Assembly (NCBI GenBank): GCA_963696025.1
Contig: CAVOII010000005.1
Location: forward strand, 124,001-188,000
DNA from: JABCYV01 sp963696025
GTDB lineage: Bacteria; Acidobacteriota; Terriglobia; Terriglobales; Acidobacteriaceae
Reading direction: 5' to 3'
DNA length: 64,000 bases
Notes under the pieces: generated by a model
Seen by the model: the letters and a program-made list of their open reading frames with translations, nothing else
What the model was told of the DNA's origin: nothing
Databases searched by the model: none
Part shown: positions 17,142-26,686 of the stretch, one piece after another
How positions within the stretch are numbered: position 1 is the first letter of the stretch
How the letters are laid out: every line of letters starts with the position of its first letter
Made by a program: the position numbers and the translations under genes

Positions 17142-17603
17142 ATGAAAACAAAAAGGATTGTATTGACTGTTGCGCTGTGCTTTGTCGCAGCCGCAGTGTG
17201 CTTCGCTGCTGACGCATTTACGGGCACTTGGAAACTGAACGAGGCCAAGTCGAAGCTCGCCGGGGGGCCAAAGAACGACTTGGTTGTCTATGAAGCTGCG
17301 GGTGACAAGGTGAAAATCACCGTGGATGGTACCGATGGCGACGGTAAACCCACCCACAACGAATGGACGGGCAAGTTCGACGGCAAAGACTACCCGGTCA
17401 CAGGCGATTCAAGTTCAGACGCTCGGTCGTACACGAAGATCGACGACCATGCATTGGCGTTTACCAATAAGAAGGAGGGCAAAGCTACCATCACTGGTCG
17501 CATAGTCGTCTCCCCTGATGGCAAGAGCCGCACTGTCATCGTAAGCGGAACCGATGCGAAGGGCAAGAAATTCACCAGCACCTCAGCGTACGACAAATAT
17601 TAG
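17142..17603 (+). CDS. Secreted small protein of unknown function
   Basis: A 153-residue protein with a clear signal peptide (1-23, ending VCFAAD). The mature part begins AFTGTWKLNEAKSK and is rich in Lys, Asp and Gly with alternating beta-like strands, suggestive of a lipocalin-like barrel. The ATG at 17142 is chosen because TAGGAGGGAAC precedes it; an upstream in-frame start at 17100 would spoil the leader. Similar GTWKLN-starting secreted proteins are frequent in Acidobacteriota. No enzyme motif is visible. A strong terminator follows six bases after the stop, so it is a single-gene unit or the last gene of one. Confidence 0.75.
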   Translation: MKTKRIVLTVALCFVAAAVCFAADAFTGTWKLNEAKSKLAGGPKNDLVVYEAAGDKVKITVDGTDGDGKPTHNEWTGKFDGKDYPVTGDSSSDARSYTKIDDHALAFTNKKEGKATITGRIVVSPDGKSRTVIVSGTDAKGKKFTSTSAYDKY

Positions 17604-17608
17604 CCCGG

Positions 17609-17642
17609 ATGCCCTTCCGCTCTGAACGGGAGGGCATTTTTT
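17609..17642 (+). terminator. Rho-independent terminator
   Basis: A 10-bp stem, ATGCCCTTCC paired with GGGAGGGCAT (one G-U pair), with a 9-base loop and followed by TTTTTT. It stands immediately after the secreted small protein gene. Confidence 0.85.
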
Positions 17643-17809
17643 AGATAGCCCGGCAGACCCCGATGCACCGATGTATGGGGTCGACTCTCTGGTTTTGGCT
17701 CTGGAAGTGTTCTGAGTCCGCCAGATGTGAGGAGCTTCTTCGCACGGGCTTCAGCCCCCGAGGGCGCACTGGCTAAGGACAGCTTGGACGGGAGTTCCTG
17801 AGCGATAGC

Positions 17810-20104
17810 CTATCGTTTTACCGCTGCCGTCTTCTCGGAGAGTACCCACAACTCTGGATCCAGTTCCACTTTTTCTGGCAGTTCCGGCAGCTTGATGTTG
17901 ACTGGCGAATGTGTCCCATGGACAGCCACCATGGCACGAGCGATCTTGCCCCCATGAAAATGCACGACCAACGGAATCGGCATAAACCAGTTCTCTTTTT
18001 CGGGAAGCCCAGTCTGTGCCAACTCGCCCTTGAGAATCACGCCTCCGGAATCATTCTCGAAGTGATACGAAAGTTCGTACGATGGCAGATAACTTTGTGC
18101 CACCCACTGCCGATAGAACCAGTTCAGGTCGTTGTAGCCATACTGCTGTGCAAACGGTGTGCTCTTGACGCGCTCATTTGCAACCGCGAAGAACTGCTCG
18201 GTGGATGCGGTGCTGTCCTTATAACGCTTGACGAAGTCGCTCATTAAGTCAAAGAAGGGCTGGCCGTCGCCAGTTTGTGGGTTGGTGAACAAGAAATGCA
18301 TCATACGCAGCACTAGAGCACCCTTTTCATAAATGAGAGCAGAGTACGCCCCACGTGTCTCGCGGCTCTCCACGCGACGGCCCATGACCAGCGGCCCGAC
18401 ATCCACCAACCGGCCGCGCCCGATCCCGGTAAGCGTACTCGGTGGCATTCTTAGTGCTTCCCGTGCGCGCTCGATCAACTCTTTTTCAGAGTGCGTCTTG
18501 TCGCGGAGTTGCACGTAGAGCATTCCGGAATATTCCGCAAAACCTTCGCTGAGCCACTGGTCGCGATACGAACGCCAGAGCACCATGTCGCCCCACCACT
18601 GGTGCGAGGTCTCATGGGCGATGAAGGAAAACGTACGCTTATCGGCCCGATCAGCATTCGGAATCATGATGGTGGTTGCAAAACCTTGCCCGAAGTTGAA
18701 GGGATGGTAGACGCCGCGAAACAGTGGATACGGATACTCGCCAAACATCTTGCTGAAGAAGCGGAGGCTGTTGTTCATCTCAGCCAGGATGAAATCTTCC
18801 TTGATCACGGCCCGCCTGCCGGGCATGGAATAAAACTCAATCGGCAACTGCTTGCCATTATCTTCCTTGGCGATATCTCTATGAATTTCGTACGGCCCCA
18901 CGGCAAATGACGCGAGCCCGACGGGTTGCTCCATGTGGAATTCCGTAAGCACGCCGTCCTTTGGCCCGGGGGCAGGGCCCTCCTTGAGCAGTTCTCCAAT
19001 ACTCACCACGCGGTCTTTCTTGCGGTGAATCATGGAGACGTCAAAGCGGGAGCGAGCCAAAGAGCCGTGGCGCGGATACCACGTTTCTGTGCTCCGCGGG
19101 AAATATGTCCCCTCCATAATCGACGACTCCATCATGAAGTCGCCCTTCAAGTCGAGACTTACGGAAAGCCTTTGACGGGCGGCCGCCGTTTTGGGCAGAA
19201 CAATGCTGAATCCGCTTTCCCACGGCTCCTGAAAGGAAGTGAGTGCCGTGCCATCGGAAAGGTGCGCGGCAATAATATACAACTGCTTTTTGCGACGCTC
19301 GTCGTCGTAAGTACTCAGGCCTTCACCTACGGCGAAGGAAATCAACCGTAGGCCCTCGACGCGGGAAACAAGATCCAGGCTCGCGGTAAGCCCGAGCACT
19401 TTCCTCGGCTCCAGCAAGTCCAGCGTCAGCGTGTATTTCTCCGTATCGACCAGATTGTACGCGTCGGAGTACGGCGCTACTCCCGCGGCGTAGTCCCCTG
19501 CTCTGTGAAATGCCATCCAGATGTCGTTCGATAAAATGTTCTGGTCGTAGGCAAAGATGAGCCCTTTCTCACCCGCATCGATGCCGAAACAGGTCACTGG
19601 AATGCGCGACTGCGGGTCAAACAGATAGGTAAAACGTCCGAGTTTCCCGCCATCCAACTGGATCAGGAAAACCTCGGGCGTCTCCTGATTAAGAATGGAT
19701 TCCAGTTGCCGGGCCGAAATATTCATACCTGTTTCTTTCAGCAGTCGCGGCGCAAAGTCGGCCGCAAGGTGCGCGGCTTGTTCTGAAACGGCGCCACCCT
19801 GAAGAAAACCCGACTTGAGAAGCTCGCTGGCCGTGTCGTCGGTGAATCGCAGAACCGCGGTTTTGAAGTCTGCCGAGACATCATCGGTCTTCAGCAGCCG
19901 GCGGACATTATCCTGCTCGAACGCGACCGGAGGCGGCGTAGCCCGAAGCTTTCCCGAGCCAATGAACACTGCCGAGCGAACCTTCCCCGCAACCGAAGGA
20001 GACAAATACGCCGTCCCATTCGTAAAGGTGATGGTTACCCGGTCTCGCTGGAGCACCAGACTCTCTAGGTGGACGCTTTTCTCTAGGACAGATGAGTTCT
20101 GCAA
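17810..20104 (-). CDS. M1-family zinc metallopeptidase, N-terminal leader missing
   Basis: A 764-residue peptidase with the zinc motif HETSH (His497, Glu498, His501) and the third ligand Glu520 in WLSEGFAEYSG, giving HExxH-x18-E. The aminopeptidase GAMEN motif is not present; the corresponding area reads FGQGFATTIMIP. The frame opens at a TTG (20104) and a stop lies seven codons upstream, so no signal peptide is encoded although this family is normally exported in Acidobacteriota. The next gene upstream is itself broken, and a deletion at about 20105-20280 could explain both. The catalytic part is intact, but whether the protein is made and where it acts is open. Confidence 0.85.
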   Translation of the reverse strand: MQNSSVLEKSVHLESLVLQRDRVTITFTNGTAYLSPSVAGKVRSAVFIGSGKLRATPPPVAFEQDNVRRLLKTDDVSADFKTAVLRFTDDTASELLKSGFLQGGAVSEQAAHLAADFAPRLLKETGMNISARQLESILNQETPEVFLIQLDGGKLGRFTYLFDPQSRIPVTCFGIDAGEKGLIFAYDQNILSNDIWMAFHRAGDYAAGVAPYSDAYNLVDTEKYTLTLDLLEPRKVLGLTASLDLVSRVEGLRLISFAVGEGLSTYDDERRKKQLYIIAAHLSDGTALTSFQEPWESGFSIVLPKTAAARQRLSVSLDLKGDFMMESSIMEGTYFPRSTETWYPRHGSLARSRFDVSMIHRKKDRVVSIGELLKEGPAPGPKDGVLTEFHMEQPVGLASFAVGPYEIHRDIAKEDNGKQLPIEFYSMPGRRAVIKEDFILAEMNNSLRFFSKMFGEYPYPLFRGVYHPFNFGQGFATTIMIPNADRADKRTFSFIAHETSHQWWGDMVLWRSYRDQWLSEGFAEYSGMLYVQLRDKTHSEKELIERAREALRMPPSTLTGIGRGRLVDVGPLVMGRRVESRETRGAYSALIYEKGALVLRMMHFLFTNPQTGDGQPFFDLMSDFVKRYKDSTASTEQFFAVANERVKSTPFAQQYGYNDLNWFYRQWVAQSYLPSYELSYHFENDSGGVILKGELAQTGLPEKENWFMPIPLVVHFHGGKIARAMVAVHGTHSPVNIKLPELPEKVELDPELWVLSEKTAAVKR

Positions 20105-20172
20105 TTGCTGATAAAGCGGCGCTCACTCCGCGATAGCTTCTTTCCCGCCGACACACTTAATCATCGTCCGGG

Positions 20173-20586
20173 TCAGTTTGTGGTCTCCGGTCGTTGAGAA
20201 AATGTTCTGCGCTCACGGGCGCCGCTAGGGTCTGAAACTGACGCGGAGTCTGATTGAAGTTGAAGCAGTCGGAAAGATCGTCCGCCGGTGCATCCGCGTA
20301 GCCCAGGGACGGCAACCCCGGCCAGATCGATCTGCCTCAAAGGGATTGTCTGGCCTTGCGAATTGACGCCCATGCTGGCAATGTCCGCGCCTCGTGAGAT
20401 CAGAACTGGATCATGGAACAGATTGTCGGGTGTGCGATTCTCCTGGAAGATCACCACCACATGTTGAATCTTTCCTGAACTGGACGATGGGTGCCCGTCG
20501 CCTCCACTGCAAGATTGCAAAGCTAGCAGAAGGCCCGCAGCGAGCAGGAGCAGAACCCAGGACAGCAATGCGGTCGACCGCCTCAT
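20173..20586 (-). pseudogene. Truncated lipoprotein phosphoesterase (phospholipase C/acid phosphatase-like)
   Basis: The 137-residue frame starts with a lipoprotein leader whose lipobox is LALQSC, then IQHVVVIFQENRTPDNLFH, the opening motif of the PF04185 phosphoesterase family. Homology-like sequence continues to about TIPLRQIDLAG, after which the reading turns into low-similarity sequence and stops. Full-length members exceed 400 residues, so more than two thirds of the enzyme is gone, including most catalytic residues. The remnant lies directly upstream of a peptidase that has lost its leader. Confidence 0.75.
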
Positions 20587-20858
20587 TGCCTCACCTCCCG
20601 AAAAACCCGCCGCCCCATTAGGACACCTGCCGTAGCCACCTAAATCCCCTGAATCTTAGGATGCCAAGCGTACTTCGGCGTGCTGTTAACCCGTTCAAAA
20701 CGGCTGGCTTGATTGAAAAAGCGGGTTTCACCGTTACGAAAGTTTCTCCTCAAACTCACAAGTGATTGTCCGGAAGTATTTTGCCTGCTATCACTTAGAT
20801 AGTACGAACTCATTGCCTGCAATCCCCATGAGGCCCTAAAGGAGTCTGCGGGAGAGTT

Positions 20859-23621
20859 GTGAACAACCGCTCTCAGTCTTGGAGAGAACTGAGCGTCGGG
20901 GCCAAGGTATTTATTAGCCTGGTCGTGACGATAGGCACTGGTGTGCTCCTTTACGGAGCCGCGAAGCCGACCAGTAAGAACATTGCTCAATTCATTTGCT
21001 ACCTGCTGATCGCGATTCTCGCTTCACGGCTGAAGGTCAACCTGCCCGGGATTACCGGCACGATGTCAGTGAACTTTCTGTTCATTCTTTTGGGCATTTT
21101 GGAACTCAGCTTCGCCGAGACCCTGGTCCTGGGTACAGCCGCGCTGCTGATTCAATGTTTCTATCGCGACCGCCCCAGTGCACTCCAAGTCACATTCAAT
21201 ATGTGCGCAAGCGCATTCTCTATTGCGGTGGCGTATGGGGTTTATCACTTTGCCTTGTCGCAGGGGCGAGTGCAGAGTCATCCGACGTTGTTGGTAATTG
21301 CGGCCTCCACATATTTCATCGCTAATACCGGTTCGATTGCTGGCGTAATCGCGCTCACCGAGCACAAATCCCTGAAGAAAATCTGGGTGCAGTGTTATTT
21401 CTGGTCATTCCCCTACTACCTTGTGGGTGCTGGATTCGCTGGCACATTGGGATGGTTCAATCGAACCTTCGGCTGGCAAACCTCGTTGCTGGTGGTGCCG
21501 GTAATTTACCTCTTCTACCGTTCGTATCGTCTCTATCTGGGAAAACTGGAAGACGAGAAACGTCATGTGGAAGAGATGGCGAACCTGCACTTGCGAACCA
21601 TCGAAGCGCTGGCTTTGGCCATTGAGGCCAAGGACCACACCACGCATGATCACCTGCAGCGGGTACGCGTCTATGCCATTGAAGTTGCGAAAGAGTTGCA
21701 TGTCACCCCAGACGAGATGGAAGCCCTGCACGCTGCGGCGCTCTTGCATGACATTGGAAAGCTTGCCGTTCCGGAGCACATTATCTCCAAGCCCGGACGC
21801 CTGACGCCCGAAGAATTCGAGAAGATGAAGATCCATCCCGTGGTCGGTGCGGAGATTTTGGAGCGGGTGCGTTTCCCTTATCCAGTGGTGCCGATCGTGC
21901 GTGCACACCATGAGAAGTGGGACGGAACGGGATATCCGTTTGGCCTGAAAGCCACTGATATCCCAATTGGAGCGCGCATTCTTTCCGCCGTCGACTATCT
22001 GGATGCGCTGGCGTCCGACCGCCAATACCGGCGCGCCTTGCCCTTGGATGAGGTGATCAAACGTCTTTCTGACGAATCAGGGAAATCCTTTGATCCAAAG
22101 GTCGTGACCGTCCTACGAAAACGTTATCGTGATCTCGAAAAACTGGTCGAAGCACATTTCGGACATATAGCTCCACTGCGGCTCTCGACGGACGTGAAAG
22201 TGGAACGCGGGATCGCGCCCGCAGCCGGATTTGAAGACATCACGGTCAAAGACGCTGCCGGCCAGGAGGCTAATTTCCTTTCTTCTATCGCAGCTGCGCG
22301 GCAGGAGGCGCAAACCCTCTTCGAATTGAGCCAGGACTTGGGGGCCTCGCTCAGCTTGGACGAAACATTGTCCGTTTTCTCGGTAAAGCTCAGGCGATTG
22401 GTTCCTTACGACGCCATCGCCATCTACGTTAAGCGCGGCACGGAATTGATTCCGGAACACGTGAGTGGCGACAATTTCCGCTTGTTCTCGTCCCTTCGAA
22501 TCCCGCTGGGGCAAGGGCTCTCGGGTTGGGTAGCGGAGAACATGAAACCGATCATCAACGGAAATCCGTCGGTTGAGCCCGGATATTTGAACGATCCCAC
22601 GAAATTCAGCACTTTGCGTTCGGCAATGGCGATCCCGCTGGAGGGGTTAGCCGGAGTGGTCGGCGTGCTAGCCCTTTACCACGCAGAGGTGGACGCGTTC
22701 ACCTCCGATCACCTGCGAATCCTGCTGGCGATCAGCTCCAAGATGGCGCTGGCCATCGAAAACGCCCTCAAGTACGAGCAAGCCGAGACTTCCGCTACTA
22801 CCGACTATCTCACCGGGTTGCCCAATGCCCGCTCGCTGTTCCTGCAACTGGACCGCGAACTGGCGCGTTGTAAACGCGACAACTCATCCTTGATCGTGAT
22901 GGTCAGTGACATGGATGGTTTTAAACAGATCAATGACCGCTTCGGCCATCTGGAGGGCAACCGTGTGCTGCGCCTGTTCGCGCAGGCTTTGAAGGACAGT
23001 TGCCGCGAATACGACTACGTGGCTCGTATGGGTGGAGACGAGTTTGTGGTCGTGGCCCCAGGGCTGCCCGTGGAAGCGGCTGCCAAGAAAGCGGAGCAGT
23101 TGCGTGAGCTCGCTAAACACGCCGGCGAAGAAGTCTGCAGCGAGGACATTCTTTCGCTGAGCGTAGGACAGGCGTTGTATCCCGGAGACGGACAGGATGC
23201 TGAAGGCCTGCTGGCGGAAGCCGACCGCCGCATGTACCTGGAGAAACAGCAGCAGCCCTCGCGAAAAAATCGCAGACTGTATCCTCGGATGAAGTGTCGC
23301 GTGACCATTGAGCTGCAACCGCAGGATGAAGAAATTCCCGTGCTCGCTAATCTTATCGACGTCAGTCTGGGCGGCTGCTACGTGGAGACCAGCGCGATCC
23401 TGCCTCCTGGCTCCAAGCTCAAGCTGGTTTTTTCGATTGACGATGGCAAGATGCAAGCCGATGGTAGCGTGGTTCGAATCGATCCGGGCTCGGGCATCGC
23501 AGTCCGGTTCAACGATATGAATCGCGAGGACCGCGAGAAAATGCACCGTGTTTTGGAGTTTGTGCACAATTCCACCATGTTCTACGACAACCGCTACTTT
23601 TCGAAGCTGCTGAACCGATGA
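20859..23621 (+). CDS. Membrane HD-GYP / GAF / GGDEF / PilZ cyclic-di-GMP protein
   Basis: A 920-residue signalling protein with a GTG start after GGAG. Residues 12-225 form a multi-helix membrane sensor (MASE-like). The HD-GYP phosphodiesterase has HD at 297-298 (LLHDIGK) and HHEKWDGTGYP at 350-360. A GAF domain spans about 485-640. The GGDEF cyclase domain has an intact GGDEF at 725-729 with the inhibitory RxxD site (REYD, 716-719) five residues before it. A C-terminal PilZ domain (803-900) has RKNRRLYPR and DVSLGG. Synthesis, breakdown and binding of c-di-GMP in a single chain is uncommon. All key motifs look intact. It is encoded alone, 130 bp before a receiver protein. Confidence 0.92.
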   Translation: MNNRSQSWRELSVGAKVFISLVVTIGTGVLLYGAAKPTSKNIAQFICYLLIAILASRLKVNLPGITGTMSVNFLFILLGILELSFAETLVLGTAALLIQCFYRDRPSALQVTFNMCASAFSIAVAYGVYHFALSQGRVQSHPTLLVIAASTYFIANTGSIAGVIALTEHKSLKKIWVQCYFWSFPYYLVGAGFAGTLGWFNRTFGWQTSLLVVPVIYLFYRSYRLYLGKLEDEKRHVEEMANLHLRTIEALALAIEAKDHTTHDHLQRVRVYAIEVAKELHVTPDEMEALHAAALLHDIGKLAVPEHIISKPGRLTPEEFEKMKIHPVVGAEILERVRFPYPVVPIVRAHHEKWDGTGYPFGLKATDIPIGARILSAVDYLDALASDRQYRRALPLDEVIKRLSDESGKSFDPKVVTVLRKRYRDLEKLVEAHFGHIAPLRLSTDVKVERGIAPAAGFEDITVKDAAGQEANFLSSIAAARQEAQTLFELSQDLGASLSLDETLSVFSVKLRRLVPYDAIAIYVKRGTELIPEHVSGDNFRLFSSLRIPLGQGLSGWVAENMKPIINGNPSVEPGYLNDPTKFSTLRSAMAIPLEGLAGVVGVLALYHAEVDAFTSDHLRILLAISSKMALAIENALKYEQAETSATTDYLTGLPNARSLFLQLDRELARCKRDNSSLIVMVSDMDGFKQINDRFGHLEGNRVLRLFAQALKDSCREYDYVARMGGDEFVVVAPGLPVEAAAKKAEQLRELAKHAGEEVCSEDILSLSVGQALYPGDGQDAEGLLAEADRRMYLEKQQQPSRKNRRLYPRMKCRVTIELQPQDEEIPVLANLIDVSLGGCYVETSAILPPGSKLKLVFSIDDGKMQADGSVVRIDPGSGIAVRFNDMNREDREKMHRVLEFVHNSTMFYDNRYFSKLLNR

Positions 23622-23751
23622 TTCGAGAAGCAGCCTCCCCTTCGTTCGCCGGTGGAACCAAACGCGTCCATGGACGAGCCGTGCGATGGCGTTAAAATGT
23701 GCGCGGGAAAACCCTGTTGTTCAATGATGGTTTTACGGGGAGGGCCAAGCA

Positions 23752-24093
23752 ATGAAAATCTTGGTGGTCGAGCGAGATGAAACTACTGTAAAGGCTACGG
23801 GCGTAATGCTTAACCGGCTGGGTTACGAAGTCGGGCTCGCAACAAATTGTGATGAGGCGTTCGGCACCTACTGCAACGAGGGGCCCTATCATCTTGTTCT
23901 CATCGATTTGACATTCGTGCGTGGATCCAGCGCTGGCGGGGTTAAGTTTATCGATGCCATGCGGCAGAAGAATCCGCAACAGGATTACGCCTTTGTGACC
24001 GGGTCTCCCATTCTGCGAAGACCGTTCTCGCTGCAAGAACTGGACGATTTCATGGGCGGATTCCGCCGTCCTGCTGCCAGCCGCTTTGGATAA
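23752..24093 (+). CDS. Single-domain receiver-like protein, degenerate
   Basis: A 113-residue CheY-like domain starting MKILVVERDETTVKA. Glu/Asp residues are near the usual acidic pocket and Asp51 in VLIDLTF is at the phospho-acceptor position. The switch Ser/Thr lies in FVTGSPILRRPFS, and the usual Lys before Pro-Phe is replaced by Arg, so phosphorylation chemistry may be altered. No output domain is present. It follows the c-di-GMP protein on the same strand and could tune it or a motility component; this is inference. Confidence 0.7.
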   Translation: MKILVVERDETTVKATGVMLNRLGYEVGLATNCDEAFGTYCNEGPYHLVLIDLTFVRGSSAGGVKFIDAMRQKNPQQDYAFVTGSPILRRPFSLQELDDFMGGFRRPAASRFG

Positions 24094-24169
24094 TGGCTCA
24101 AAGGCTCAGCTGAACGCAGCGAATAGTCATCTCAGTTTGCTACTCCGGCTACGCAACGCCGTCCCGAAG

Positions 24170-24622
24170 CTACTTTCGTCCGGGATGGAATTCTCCACGG
24201 GTGGAGAATTGCGAATACGGCCACTCATCTTTCTTGGTTGGAATCGGGGCAACTGCAACGGTGGTAATGGGTGCGGCTTCGCAACCCCAATCTGCGGGAG
24301 CAGGATGAATGGACCAAACGTTTCCGGCCTGATCAAGCGCCAGTCCAACCAGCCAGTACTTATTCTCAGCTCCGAGCGGGATGCAGTTGGCCACACGGGC
24401 GGTCGTGCAATTACCGCCGGGAAGTTCGTCCAGACGTACCGCCACCCCTGGCTCCAGAGGACGCGAAAGGCGCACTCCGCAGCCCTGTGGGTTCACGACC
24501 AGAGTGTGGCAGGTCTCCGATAGCTTTATGGCGGGATCCAAACTAGTTACGCGAACCGGAATCTGGGCTCGAATGCGAGTGCTGCGACGCGGTGCGTCTT
24601 CCGGTTTTGTGGCGGATTCCAT
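24170..24622 (-). CDS. PilZ-like domain protein
   Basis: A 150-residue protein. The N-terminal RRSTRIRAQIPVRV resembles the arginine-rich entry loop of PilZ domains, followed by beta-strands (CHTLVVNPQGCGVRLSR, AVRLDEL, YWLVGLAL). The second c-di-GMP contact, usually [D/N]xSxxG, reads NPQGCG, so binding may be weakened. The last 40 residues are non-conserved. It is convergent with the receiver gene. Confidence 0.65.
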   Translation of the reverse strand: MESATKPEDAPRRSTRIRAQIPVRVTSLDPAIKLSETCHTLVVNPQGCGVRLSRPLEPGVAVRLDELPGGNCTTARVANCIPLGAENKYWLVGLALDQAGNVWSIHPAPADWGCEAAPITTVAVAPIPTKKDEWPYSQFSTRGEFHPGRK

Positions 24623-24728
24623 GTGCAGGGGCTTGTTCCACGATTTTACGGGCGAAGTTCCAGTTTGGCGCTTGTCGCGCTGGTAGAGAGGACACTAAAG
24701 TAACGAGTTACGTCCACCTCGACTGCGG

Positions 24729-25181
24729 CTACGGGAAGATCAACGATTGAGGTGACTCCAAATCTCTGTAAACGGCCGCCGGCTGAATTTGGGTCAGCGG
24801 GTTGGAATTGGTCCGGGCCTTTAGGAGCATATTTGCGGAGGGTATGCCGGTACGTTGAAACGACTTTTCACAGTCCGCAGTCGAGGGTCCCCGCATATTG
24901 CCCTCCATATATGCCAACCCAGGACAGCGGGTGCAGGTGCCGACATGACTGCAAGTTGAACACACTGGAAGGTCCCTGGCGCGAATAGAACGGACCTCGC
25001 GCAGCGCCGGCGAATCCCGCCAGATATCTATGAATTTCTGCTGGCGTATATTGCCGGTGGGCAAGGGAAACTGGACGCAGGGAACATACCTTGATACTCG
25101 CGAAGGAAGGCGGATTTCTTCTCCATGCCGCAAGCGCCCTACGCAATGGGCGATCTCGAGTCTCCCACCTTCGGATGTCAC
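24729..25181 (-). pseudogene. SPASM C-terminal remnant of a radical SAM peptide maturase
   Basis: The frame encodes a SPASM-type cysteine cluster: a Cys at about residue 35 in YVPCVQFPLPTGN, then VCSTCSHVGTCTRCPG (about 73-88) and a final ADCEK. The radical SAM core with its CxxxCxxC motif is missing, although normal proteins exceed 330 residues. The visible 150 residues begin abruptly after the preceding peptidase frame. In PqqE-like enzymes this domain binds auxiliary Fe-S clusters during peptide modification. With the radical SAM part gone it should be inactive. The ATG overlaps the peptidase stop as ATGTGA, so the piece could still be translated. Confidence 0.7.
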
Positions 25182-25534
25182 ATTGCTGACCGATGAAATT
25201 TCTTATGTTCGTCGCGGCCGCGCAATTCATTTGATCTCACAGGCCGATCGGCTTGGGACATGCAGTCGCCTCGAGCGATCACAAAGGGTCGCTGGTCCTT
25301 GGCATCGGACTTGTTCACGATGCGATGAACAAAAAATCGCCCCTCGCGCATGTAGAGTACGATGTCTCCCAGTTCCACTTGATCGAAACTATTTGATTGA
25401 ATGGTGAGAAGGTCGCCCGGCCACAGCGTGGGCAGCATGCTGGCTCCGGTTGCCCGCAATCTCAGCTTACCGCTAGACTGCAGCACCTGAGCCGCCAGAT
25501 TGCACTTCCACTGCTCGCGCGGCTCAGCGTTCAT
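25178..25534 (-). CDS. S24/S26-type signal-peptidase-like protein, probably C-terminally altered
   Basis: This frame encodes about 118 residues from the ATG at 25534. The motif ATGASMLPTLWPGDLL is the S26 nucleophile-serine box, and GDIVLY plus FFVHRIV match the following strands. The end, after PVRSNEL, turns into a charged tail (RGRDEHKKF) instead of the expected closing strand, so the last part appears frame-shifted or joined by deletion. In RiPP clusters such peptidases are proposed to trim the leader. An earlier start at 25567 overlaps the peptide gene, and the ATG nine bases after that gene's stop is preferred. Confidence 0.6.
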   Translation of the reverse strand: MNAEPREQWKCNLAAQVLQSSGKLRLRATGASMLPTLWPGDLLTIQSNSFDQVELGDIVLYMREGRFFVHRIVNKSDAKDQRPFVIARGDCMSQADRPVRSNELRGRDEHKKFHRSAM

Positions 25535-25542
25535 CGTTAAGC

Positions 25543-25719
25543 CTAGGACTTCTTGTTGAACCGGCATTGTCCCTGGCTGCCGTGAATCTTTCCGCAGGAC
25601 AACGCGAGCGTTTCGAAGACGCGCTCGAATCGAAACTCAGGCTTGTGATACGGTTTCTTAGTCGCACTCTGGCTGGGTGCGCTCTTGTCTGCTTCAGAAG
25701 GTAGGTTCCTCTGAGTCAT
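25543..25719 (-). CDS. Putative RiPP precursor peptide (58 residues)
   Basis: The peptide runs from MTQRNLPSEAD through KKPYHKPEFRFERVFETLAL to a short core-like end SCGKIHGSQGQCRFNKKS with two cysteines, Cys42 and Cys52. A conserved-looking KPYxKPxxRxExVFE leader followed by a small Cys/Gly/Ser tail is what I expect for peptides modified by radical SAM/SPASM enzymes; I recall similar acidobacterial peptides. It lies upstream of an S26-type peptidase and a SPASM remnant and downstream of an ABC exporter, a RiPP-like order. The modification, if any, is unknown. Confidence 0.55.
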   Translation of the reverse strand: MTQRNLPSEADKSAPSQSATKKPYHKPEFRFERVFETLALSCGKIHGSQGQCRFNKKS

Positions 25720-25870
25720 AGAAATCCCAATGTGCTTATGGCTTACGTCTGCCTGGCGAACTGAGCGCGAGTCCTTACAGAATAACGCAGTGTACAACAG
25801 ACGCGAAGCCAAATGCTAAAGTTTGTTAATGCCTCGGATGCCTGAAGGTGAGTGCAATCCGCCCCGCGTC

Positions 25871-26686
25871 CTAATAGAAGGAAAGCGTACCAAGTAGCCT
25901 TGCGCGTCGCAGAGTGTAGGAGAAAACCATGAGGCTGGAGGGCAGCAGAATCAGGCAGAAAATGCTGAGCACCGTGATTTCGCGCCACAGGGCGGCAAAG
26001 GTTGCCCCTTCCAGTAGAGCCATGCGCATCCCGTCCAGGGAATGAGTGATGGGGATCAGTGCGGACACCGCACGCAGAGGTCGCGGGAGGGTCGCGACGG
26101 GAAATAGGGTTCCGGTCAGAAACCATATTCCGGATCCAAGCAGCCACACCAGCGCCGAGCCCTTTTGAATCGCCAATTGCAAGGCAGCGGCAAGCATGCC
26201 GAGCGCGATCGCAATCAGCAGGGACAGCAGGAACATCACCGCGCAACCGGCGACATTTGGATTCGGAAGTGTTCCTCCTGATAGTAAAAGCCCTGCCCCG
26301 ATGAAAAGGATGAGTTGGACCGTATTTCGGCCAAAAGCCGAAAAGGCACTGAGCAGAATCAATACTGGGGCAGATGTGGAAGTCGTGACCAGTATTTCCA
26401 GGGTGCCAGTGTGTTGCGCTTCCTGCACGATCAAGAGGAAGGCGTTGATCCCCATCAGTAGAAATGTGTAGAGGCCCGTCCCTACCAAGACGAACGGGAA
26501 GTAATCCATTCCCTCGGGTCGAAACGAGGGGCCGATGGCACGAGCGAGATAATAAAAAGCGGCCAGTTCGGCTGCCACTCCGGCCGCCGAAATCAGAAAA
26601 CCTGAGCGGTAGCGGATCGCAGTCAGGAGATCACGGCGCAGTATGGCTAGCATTTTGTCGAGGAGGCCGCACAGTCTCATCGCCAA
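25871..26686 (-). CDS. ABC-2 type transporter permease
   Basis: A 271-residue membrane protein with six hydrophobic segments (about 30-52, 63-85, 107-133, 141-170, 178-200 and 237-258). The pattern, including FLTGTLFPVATLPRPLRAV, is typical of ABC-2 permeases. Its start overlaps the ATPase stop by ten bases, so the two form one exporter. Placed beside the putative precursor peptide, it may export the mature product. The gene looks intact although its neighbours are degraded. Confidence 0.85.
   Translation of the reverse strand: MAMRLCGLLDKMLAILRRDLLTAIRYRSGFLISAAGVAAELAAFYYLARAIGPSFRPEGMDYFPFVLVGTGLYTFLLMGINAFLLIVQEAQHTGTLEILVTTSTSAPVLILLSAFSAFGRNTVQLILFIGAGLLLSGGTLPNPNVAGCAVMFLLSLLIAIALGMLAAALQLAIQKGSALVWLLGSGIWFLTGTLFPVATLPRPLRAVSALIPITHSLDGMRMALLEGATFAALWREITVLSIFCLILLPSSLMVFSYTLRRARLLGTLSFY

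Noticed and set aside
19908..20156. Minus-strand frame upstream of the M1 peptidase that might supply its leader by frameshift
   Set aside because: Its translation is Arg-rich and has no hydrophobic signal-peptide core.
23465..23490. GGTTCGAATC box that resembles a tRNA T-arm
   Set aside because: It lies inside the PilZ part of the c-di-GMP gene and no acceptor or anticodon stem surrounds it.
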